Shown here piece after piece: positions 16,701-20,180 of a DNA stretch of 20,180 nucleotides. Origin of the DNA: Deltaproteobacteria bacterium (lineage in GTDB: Bacteria; Desulfobacterota; Desulfobacteria; Desulfobacterales; Desulfatirhabdiaceae). The notes beneath the pieces are model-generated. The model saw only the letters and a program-made list of their open reading frames with translations, was not told the DNA's origin and ran no database searches. Location: the NCBI GenBank assembly GCA_021778975.1, contig JAJYBO010000021.1, forward strand, positions 1 to 20,180. The letters are read 5' to 3'. Position 1 is the stretch's first letter. Each line of letters starts with the position of its first letter. The position numbers and the translations under genes are program-made.

Positions 16701-18417
16701 CGGTGTCTTCCGGTGAAGACTCCAGAATCATGCGTTGATAGAGACTTGTCAGCGCTCCGGTTTCGACTATTTCGGCAGTAGTGAGATATGATGTGCCCAT
16801 CTGGATGGCGTCTGCCCCTAACATTGCAGCGATAAACGCTGTTTCACGGTTGCAGATTCCGCCGGCCAGTATGATCCGGCGTCCTTCGAACAAGGATGGA
16901 CTCCGCTCTTTCATATCAATGACAATCTGGGCAAGGGTCAGCGTGCTGTGTCGCCCTACGTGACCGCCCGCCTCATATCCTTCACAGATGATGTATCGGA
17001 TGCCTGCATCAAGAGCCATTTTCAAAAGTTCTTCGGAAGAAGCAATGTAAACTGCTTCGACCCCTCTCTCATTAAGCGCCACGGCATAGGATGGCTCACC
17101 GGCTGCAATGACGGCGAATTTCGGCCTCTTCTCTTCGATCCAGGCCAGTTGGATATCGCGATAAGGGTTTTCCGGGAGTGTAATAACATTGGCCGCATAG
17201 GGCCGCGTTCCCATTATCTCGGACATACGTCCGAACTTCTCGTCAAGAGTTTTCCCATCCATAAGACCAAGCGCTATCGTGGGAAGTCCACCTGCTTCGA
17301 AGACCTTCAGGGCAAATTCGGGAACATCGGTGATCCAGGACATCGCTCCCTGGATGAACGGATACTTCGTACCCATTTCTCTGGCAATTGGGCTGTTAAC
17401 AAAAATTTTTTCTTTGTCTGCAGCCGTCGCGCAGCAAGCATCAATCATACTGATAAAGTTCTCTATAGCCTTGTTCGCATCAGAACCGAAGCGTCTGACA
17501 AAGGCCGCTGCAAAGGCCGCCTCAACCCCCAGAGGTATCAGTTCCTTTCGGCTGAATGAACTCTCCAGAGGATGGATGGCCTCGTCCAGGATTTTCCGCG
17601 CGAAAAGTCGTCGCTGTTCGTCCAGAATTTCCGAGCCGCAGAGAGAACCTGCAAAGGATTTCAACTCTCGCACAGCCTGCGAATTGCCTTTGTTAAAAAT
17701 GCGGCAGGGAACTCCGAAATTCAATCCTGTCAGTTCCGTATGATCCGCCCGGAGATTAGATATACGCCAGCGTGCTTCGTCATTTATAGACACGAGGTCG
17801 GTAAGCCAGTGAAGACTTTCAAAAACAATCCCGCGAACGCCAGCAGACAAAAAGGAGGCTGCGGCTTCCGGAGTTGCAATGCCTCCCCAGACGATAAGCC
17901 CAGGCGGCTTGCTTCTGCCCTGCATCTGGGATATGATTGCACCGTACAACGTCAATATAGTCTCGGGTCCGGTAAATCCGGATGCTTCGTTACCCTTGAG
18001 TGCGATATTTTTTATGCCGGGATGATTGTCCACGATCTCCGATATCAGACGGATTGCCCCCACCACGGGGACAACATCAAAATGGTCGCTCAACACTTCC
18101 AAACGTTTGAGGAAGTGTTCAGGATATTCCTCTATCAGATTGGGATGCAGTTCCACCCATATTCTGCTTATGCCCATCTCGTCCAGAAATTTTTCCAGCC
18201 CTGGATATACGAGAAAAGCAGGCGATATCTTGAGGTCAACGACGCCACATGCGGCGCCGGACCGTAAAAGCGCTGCGCGGACCAATACAGGCTGAATTGA
18301 TGACAGATCAAATATTGCGCAAGTCTTTGTACTGCGGGCAGTTTCAACAACTGGCGGGGTAATATCTTTATGGGGCCATACAAAAGCGATTATGGATTTT
18401 ACACATTCGGCAGTCAT
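10705..18417 (-). CDS. Iterative type I polyketide/PUFA-like lipid synthase: NPD*-NPD(ER)-KS-AT-ACP-KR-DH
   Basis: A 2570-residue megasynthase. Residues about 35-240 look like a degenerate NPD (nitronate monooxygenase/FabK) barrel. About 340-600 is an intact-looking copy (PFIQGAMSWITD, EAGGHVGRH with H486, AGGI...AMLGADAIQMGTSYL), the PfaD/FabK type of flavin enoyl reductase. KS, 721-1183: C924 in SAACATAL, H1065 in ECHATST, H1101 in SQIGHTLGAS. AT, about 1275-1590: S1362 in GHSLGE and H1468 in MAFHSP, suggesting malonyl-CoA. ACP, about 1643-1717: predicted carrier serine S1677 in DLSIRSSRL. A linker/structural region spans about 1750-1970. KR, about 1980-2235: GGGSGI, S2139/S2140, Y2153, N2157. 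DH-like double hotdog, about 2275-2567: H2302, E2488 where Asp is usual. No thioesterase is present. The ATG has GAGGTG 6 nt upstream. The content resembles Pfa and heterocyst-glycolipid synthases in a different order. The product is unknown; a reduced long-chain lipid is inferred. Confidence 0.92.
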   Translation of the reverse strand: MTAECVKSIIAFVWPHKDITPPVVETARSTKTCAIFDLSSIQPVLVRAALLRSGAACGVVDLKISPAFLVYPGLEKFLDEMGISRIWVELHPNLIEEYPEHFLKRLEVLSDHFDVVPVVGAIRLISEIVDNHPGIKNIALKGNEASGFTGPETILTLYGAIISQMQGRSKPPGLIVWGGIATPEAAASFLSAGVRGIVFESLHWLTDLVSINDEARWRISNLRADHTELTGLNFGVPCRIFNKGNSQAVRELKSFAGSLCGSEILDEQRRLFARKILDEAIHPLESSFSRKELIPLGVEAAFAAAFVRRFGSDANKAIENFISMIDACCATAADKEKIFVNSPIAREMGTKYPFIQGAMSWITDVPEFALKVFEAGGLPTIALGLMDGKTLDEKFGRMSEIMGTRPYAANVITLPENPYRDIQLAWIEEKRPKFAVIAAGEPSYAVALNERGVEAVYIASSEELLKMALDAGIRYIICEGYEAGGHVGRHSTLTLAQIVIDMKERSPSLFEGRRIILAGGICNRETAFIAAMLGADAIQMGTSYLTTAEIVETGALTSLYQRMILESSPEDTVVTGEGTGLRVRSLKTAKIEAICSLEREFAAGTEDESSFRNKIEALSAGSLFIAAHGMDRPGGMALDAPSCLAQGQFMSGACAGALRKIRTIGELHRELAEAPLSLRPPVTGSSYREPISRQSKEERIRNAPERERFQAHQPAYGKPNGERIAITGMSIINSLGNSPGEVWAASVAMKSGVVPVPKHRWNHELFFHPHPRMPEKTYCKVGAFQHIEISRKDIDIPPHDFRTMTNATRITMWLADKAIEESGILESGIPRERISVLISQNSGEAAATLQDVIIRGSLTQIMSAVKRVINLTPETEKVIEDEIKAGRIAIDDTTLLGRLNCSAVGFICNRYGFMGPGFAVSAACATALVALYSAVQLIRNGVIDAAIVGGAEEFLTPMHFLEFSAIGALAGLSGSDRLACETSRPFDADRDGMVLGEGGGMVVIERESVARQRGAGVHAYITSMGASNNHLGMVESSRVTQEIAIRSSLKDTSYGPDGVDLIECHATSTRQGDLEEVQALRTFFDSGRRTVLTSFKSQIGHTLGASGINSLIRGVMAMKSGVFPPTLNFRNSDPEMGIKGSALTIYPMPAEWKSGNGHPRRLQVNAFGFGGSNYVVQVEQAMEHQDSILVSPFEQAASKLDDCDLSAQGIYFFRTVVGEKPWRVSAIANSEAEAIAHIQSAASIVNNGNISSKRLKVLTREGIHLGSEDMPIPPIAFVFPGQGTHYAGMGYELYQAFPVVRQWMDRAAEAAEFDLLQLLFHDREENLQKTRWQQPALFTMEYAMAQYLVSLGIRPQALAGHSLGELTALCLAGVYSFEDGFRIVNMRAMCMDKACKMNVDPGAMIAVDAPMDILEKLLGQRKRVYITNINSPHQSVVGGSTEAVKSVEAELKALGCRSTLLRVSMAFHSPVMRCIHDELEDFIAGIEFHPPQIPVISNTTMQPFPANGSEIKAIVMAHLESPVHWMQNVRTLWNDYGVRLFVEVGPRAILSNLIVDSIEKAECIQTCLPSVEPLIFKTALAQLFVTGNLPVHGPVRLIGMGALPGVPVTPAPEVLPMISKSAANPQHMIQTTDNPVARPEKPDCTEAVIRIIMDATGYDRDEIGPEMDLRDDLSIRSSRLPVIMDAVENYFGIKIELKDFVDVRTVKDISDRIADVVTQSQEKRPSFSDDASSRISEGQSSPEISRERQNICRLIFRETPIDAGPVQLIELSPFESVAIFSTVSGTALSKSTGDIFRRDYGANIIPLTIVKDKMGQETNEFDLRADEGASMAAEHLHQINALAGMVLIVDDAPETKELSMEDVAHLLKGFFSSLKAFLESPAKKFVLLLHKTDSAEGAGRLLAEGLLGIFLSAAQEFEAVQFRTVKIHRNSEVRDAVRGALNRGQKIIETVFRDGETFSCIGVRAQSVFQESEDLELGAEDVVVFSGGGSGITSFLARSLVPFGCRMVFLGRSEVCSNLVGSRNPNLSCPECAKKVLKTSRETEIARTVEELRLTGTEVTYVKCDVTDRKEVETVVREIINRYGKIDGIVHGAGILRDNWVRQMTSGEFAAVMNVKFLGAWNLHAAAEKHGLKFFVCLSSVASIQGNPGQANYAAGNRLMSALMAQLRDRNQTVRFKALMLPPISGAGMAENPDVKALMTRMKAGYIHADELAVLFCRELFVAPPGDVWVLFMRSLPDLNTVLLDAGGKDDPALEKIEAGTVEFGNEKIPMIETVLQIDLLNGSLQASRSIRPDKDLWIQDHKPFKFLKHPLVSAIMVVEIFVEAARILYPYLKVRGIRDIRFLDMIDCPPEVRRPLVILCRRIFTSSGEMVCEVSIASGEGSSSERTERMHTNYNAHVILSGSPFLKPEDIPGFPVRLDELDSRPMDCSEVIQWYHDRSDLLGRYRVIENLNGTSSRSVRGEMIYREIGDFAVPWRTQYQYSPYLLEALIQVMNFYTRMRNLSEDRSMIPYRIGDVQFMRKCSDGEKITIEARMQEQNEEGISWNARALDKNGKVVMQAKNVIMRWFSK

Positions 18418-18461
18418 CTATCACCTCATGATTATGATCATTGGTCGAACCCGATGTTGAT

Positions 18462-18491
18462 ATTATTATCATGGCAAAAAGCCGTAAGCAA
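18462..18491 (-). promoter_or_regulatory. Candidate promoter of the megasynthase-PPTase operon
   Basis: On the minus strand TTGCTT (18491-18486) is followed after 18 nt by AATAAT (18467-18462, five of six -10 consensus bases), leaving a leader of about 40 nt. The region is marked by TGATA-ATAA-TATCA over the -10 and by the palindrome ATGATCAT at 18434-18441, either of which might be a regulator site. The -35 match is only partial. Confidence 0.35.
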
Positions 18492-18555
18492 GCTGACAGC
18501 AATCCGCCTGCATCGTGGCTTTTCCCTTGCAGTAAATGACACGGTCTATTAAAAT

Positions 18556-18707
18556 TGACGGCTTCGTAAAAAGTCCGGATGCTGCGTTGCGCTGCATCTT
18601 TCGTCGTTGCGGCGCACCATAAGTACTGTTCATGATCAGTATTTGCGCGCCTTGCCTGCGACCTTTTTACAACGTCGTCCGAAATTCGGCTTTTTACGAG
18701 AACATCA
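18556..18707. repeat. Degenerate palindromic interspersed repeat (MITE/REP-like)
   Basis: The ends are near-inverted: TGACGGCTTCGTAAAAAGTC (18556-18575) against GGCTTTTTACGAGAACATCA (18688-18707), about 15 of 20 positions complementary. A second partial arm, GACCTTTTTACAACGTCGTC, lies at 18660-18679. An inner stem pairs GGCGCACCATAAGTACTG (18611-18628) with CAGTATTTGCGCGCC (18637-18651), so the whole can fold into a long branched hairpin. The CGTAAAAAGTC ends, the GCTGCGTTGCGCTGCATC core and the TTTGCGCGCCTTGC stretch match a repeat I recall as scattered in Desulfobacterales genomes; that is memory, not a search. It fills much of the gap between the divergent megasynthase and reductase genes. 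No other copy was seen in the window. Confidence 0.6.
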
Positions 18708-18746
18708 GCGTTAACAATCAACGTTATTTTAATGTGAAGGATGACC

Positions 18747-19835
18747 ATGAAGCCTATGAAAGTATTACTCACCGGAAGCACCGGCTTTCTGGGGGAGTAT
18801 CTTCTGGCGGAATTGTTAGAACGAGGTCACAGCGTATGGGCGCTTTATCGGAGTGAATCGCGTAAGCTGGACACCATCCAATATTTGAACCGCGTAGGTC
18901 TTCCTCGAAGTTCCGATAGTTTACACTGGGTTAAAGGGGAAGTCCTCGAAGCGGACAAACAATGGGATAACTGGCGCCGGAACTGTGACGGGCTTGACGA
19001 AGTGGATACGCTGCTCCACAACGCAGCCTCGACAAGACTTCACATGGATGCCTCCGGTGAGCCTCTCAGGACCAATCTGGAAGGCGCCAGGGCTTTTCGA
19101 AGATTGGTGGATCGCCATCCCATGAATGCACACCTGATCAGTACAGCTTATGTATGCGGCTTTGTTCAAGGGCGATTGATCGAGGAAGTCAACCATCCGA
19201 GGGGTGATTTCGTCAACGTCTATGAAGAAAGCAAATGGGAAGCGGAACAGATATGGGTGGGAGATGCGACCATTCTGCGGCCATCCATTATTGTCGGTGA
19301 TTCAGAGACTGGAAGGTGTACAGCGTTCGGCGGTTGGTATATCCTGTTTCAGGCGGCGTATCTTCTGGATAGGCTCATGAACAATACAGACGATCCTGAT
19401 CGCCTTCACCTGGGAATCAACATCCCGGCCGATGCGTCCGGCGCCATGAATATCATTACTGTGGATTCCCTGGCCAAATCGGTTGTTCGTATTACAGAAA
19501 ACCCCGCCAATCACAAGAAGATATTTCACCTCAGCCACCCATATCCGCCCACACACCAGTGGACGCTGAACTTTATCTGCAACAGGTTCAATGTCGGTGG
19601 ATTTAAACTTGCTGGTATCGGTTCCCCCTTTACTCAACCTCGCAACAGGATCGAGCAAATGGTATGGCGCCAGATGCAGGCCATCCTCTCTCATTTTTCC
19701 AACAACCCTTTATTTGACCGTACGAATACCGACGCGGCTGTTCCGGATTTAAAACCTGTTCCGATAACGGAGGTGTTGGTCAACAGACTCCTTGATTACG
19801 CAATCGCCTGCGATTGGGGACATGCGCGTCGGTAA
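18747..19835 (+). CDS. Stand-alone thioester/fatty-acyl reductase-type extended SDR
   Basis: A 362-residue NAD(P)-dependent extended short-chain dehydrogenase of the NAD_binding_4 (thioester reductase/male-sterility) type. The Rossmann loop GSTGFLG is at residues 10-16, LLHNAAS at about 89-95, ISTAYVCG at about 131-138, and the catalytic pair Y159/K163 sits in VYEESKWEAE. The ATILRPSIIVGDSETG segment is typical of this group. Relatives reduce carrier- or CoA-bound acyl thioesters to aldehydes or alcohols. Here the domain stands alone, with no adenylation or carrier domain, and lies divergent from the megasynthase, so release of that enzyme's ACP-bound product is the natural inference. A general sugar or steroid epimerase/dehydrogenase role is the alternative. 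The start at 18747 is preferred over 18741 because AAGG is 6 nt upstream of it but directly abuts the earlier ATG. Confidence 0.83.
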   Translation: MKPMKVLLTGSTGFLGEYLLAELLERGHSVWALYRSESRKLDTIQYLNRVGLPRSSDSLHWVKGEVLEADKQWDNWRRNCDGLDEVDTLLHNAASTRLHMDASGEPLRTNLEGARAFRRLVDRHPMNAHLISTAYVCGFVQGRLIEEVNHPRGDFVNVYEESKWEAEQIWVGDATILRPSIIVGDSETGRCTAFGGWYILFQAAYLLDRLMNNTDDPDRLHLGINIPADASGAMNIITVDSLAKSVVRITENPANHKKIFHLSHPYPPTHQWTLNFICNRFNVGGFKLAGIGSPFTQPRNRIEQMVWRQMQAILSHFSNNPLFDRTNTDAAVPDLKPVPITEVLVNRLLDYAIACDWGHARR

Positions 19836-19846
19836 AAGCGCATGTC
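19801..19846. terminator. Two adjacent hairpins across the reductase stop codon
   Basis: CAATCGC (19801-19807) pairs with GCGATTG (19810-19816). GACATGCGC (19819-19827) then pairs perfectly with GCGCATGTC (19838-19846), with the stop codon (19833-19835) in its 10-nt loop. The position suggests a transcript end for the reductase gene, but no T-run follows, so termination or 3'-end protection is inferred. Confidence 0.4.
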
Positions 19847-19884
19847 ATGGCGGATATCCACCTTTTCGTAGATATCGAATAGTT

Positions 19885-20100
19885 TCAACTCGCGGCGCCA
19901 TTTCCCCAACTGTTATAAGGCTGACTGTCAGAGGCCATCGCCTATCCCCTGAAGCTGTCGCCATATCCGGCGTCCGGATGTCGCCAGAAATATGTCTTCA
20001 TCTTCTGAGCGTAATCCTCCCCGGTCAGAATTGCATCCGCCAGCACAATGGTCAAAACGCTGTTATCTGCGTCCTCCGGTTGTATATTTTGTTGCGTCAT
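19885..20100 (-). pseudogene. ADP-ribosylglycohydrolase (DraG-type) remnant
   Basis: Reading the minus strand from an ATG at 20100 gives NSVLTIVLADAILTGEDYAQ, then KTYFWRHPDAGYGDSFRG, a TAG at 19944-19942, and in the same frame after it AMASDSQPYNSWGNGAAS to a TGA at 19887-19885. This follows the family order DDTVLTVAxADALLxGxDYA, YPDAGYGGSFRRW, PYNSFGNGSAMRVSP, with the TAG where Trp is usual. ADP-ribosylglycohydrolases remove ADP-ribose from proteins or small molecules with a two-metal centre. The N-terminal GAIxGDxxGS segment and everything after GNG(S)A are missing, although RVETIRY in a neighbouring frame may be a shifted continuation. This is therefore a both-end-truncated, stop-containing fragment, probably debris of an old insertion or deletion. 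A 52-residue small protein (20100-19942) is possible but unlikely to be functional. Confidence 0.68.
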
Positions 20101-20163
20101 TCCATAAATTGAGATTTAATGGCGCTATCATACAAGACAATGGAAAGTACAAAAGGGGATGTT

Positions 20164-20180
20164 ATGACAAACTACACACG
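20164..20180 (+). CDS. Start of an unidentified gene cut by the right edge
   Basis: An ATG at 20164 is preceded by a purine-rich AAAAGGGGA about 4 nt upstream, a good ribosome-binding site. The visible codons read MTNYT and continue off the window. A/T-rich sequence at 20100-20150 could carry its promoter. Too little is visible to name a product. Confidence 0.4.

Noticed and set aside
16948..18267. Plus-strand frames of about 150-230 codons opposite the NPD region
   Set aside because: They lie entirely within the continuous megasynthase coding frame and resemble no protein family.
18418..18740. CRISPR array or tandem repeat between the divergent genes
   Set aside because: The repeated motifs are inverted arms of one palindromic element; there are no regularly spaced direct repeats with spacers.
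19800..19920. Minus-strand reading QLGKWRRELKLFDIYEKVDI near the reductase 3' end
   Set aside because: Charged and protein-like, but short, without a start or ribosome-binding site, running antisense into the reductase; no family recognised. It may be debris next to the ADP-ribosylglycohydrolase fragment.

Overview
The window looks like chromosome of a Gram-negative anaerobe of the Desulfobacterota (Desulfobacterales-like, formerly Deltaproteobacteria). This is inferred from protein style: a NifU/IscU-like scaffold of the type common in sulfate reducers, a eukaryotic-type UDPGP pyrophosphorylase, a PAS-GGDEF protein, and a palindromic repeat resembling interspersed repeats I remember from that group. 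No rRNA, tRNA or CRISPR array was seen.

Layout. The left edge cuts a minus-strand glycosyltransferase (1-216). It is divergent from a plus-strand membrane-HAMP-SpoIIE/PP2C phosphatase (363-2099). From 2210 to 18417 every gene is on the minus strand. In transcription order these are: a 2570-residue megasynthase (18417-10705); a 4'-phosphopantetheinyl transferase overlapping its stop by 4 nt (10708-9872); a GntR/UTRA regulator, trpB and trpA packed as one unit (9737-6990); a PAS-GGDEF protein and an Fe-S scaffold protein overlapping by 4 nt (6707-5044); a branched-chain aminotransferase (4742-3681); and a UDPGP-type uridylyltransferase (3598-2210). On the plus strand at 18747-19835 lies an extended-SDR reductase of the thioester/fatty-acyl reductase type, divergent from the megasynthase. 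Beyond it are remains of an ADP-ribosylglycohydrolase gene (19885-20100, minus) and the first codons of a further plus-strand gene (20164 onward).

Most notable is the lipid/polyketide locus at 9872-19835. One polypeptide carries, in order, a degenerate NPD-like half, an active-looking NPD/FabK-type enoyl reductase, KS, AT, a single ACP, KR and a DH-like double hotdog. It is translationally coupled to its own PPTase and faces a stand-alone NAD(P)-dependent reductase. The domain content resembles PUFA/secondary-lipid synthases (Pfa) and heterocyst-glycolipid synthases. However, the enoyl reductase is fused at the N-terminus, there is one ACP rather than a tandem array, and the ACP and DH motifs are altered. 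A plausible model, by inference, is iterative synthesis of a reduced acyl chain on the ACP, with release as an aldehyde or alcohol by the reductase.

The second notable unit is GntR-trpB-trpA: a tryptophan synthase pair without the rest of the trp pathway, under an apparent dedicated UTRA-domain repressor. The region between the megasynthase and the reductase contains a degraded palindromic repeat, and the reductase is followed by pseudogene debris, so the right end looks like an accessory, rearranged stretch.
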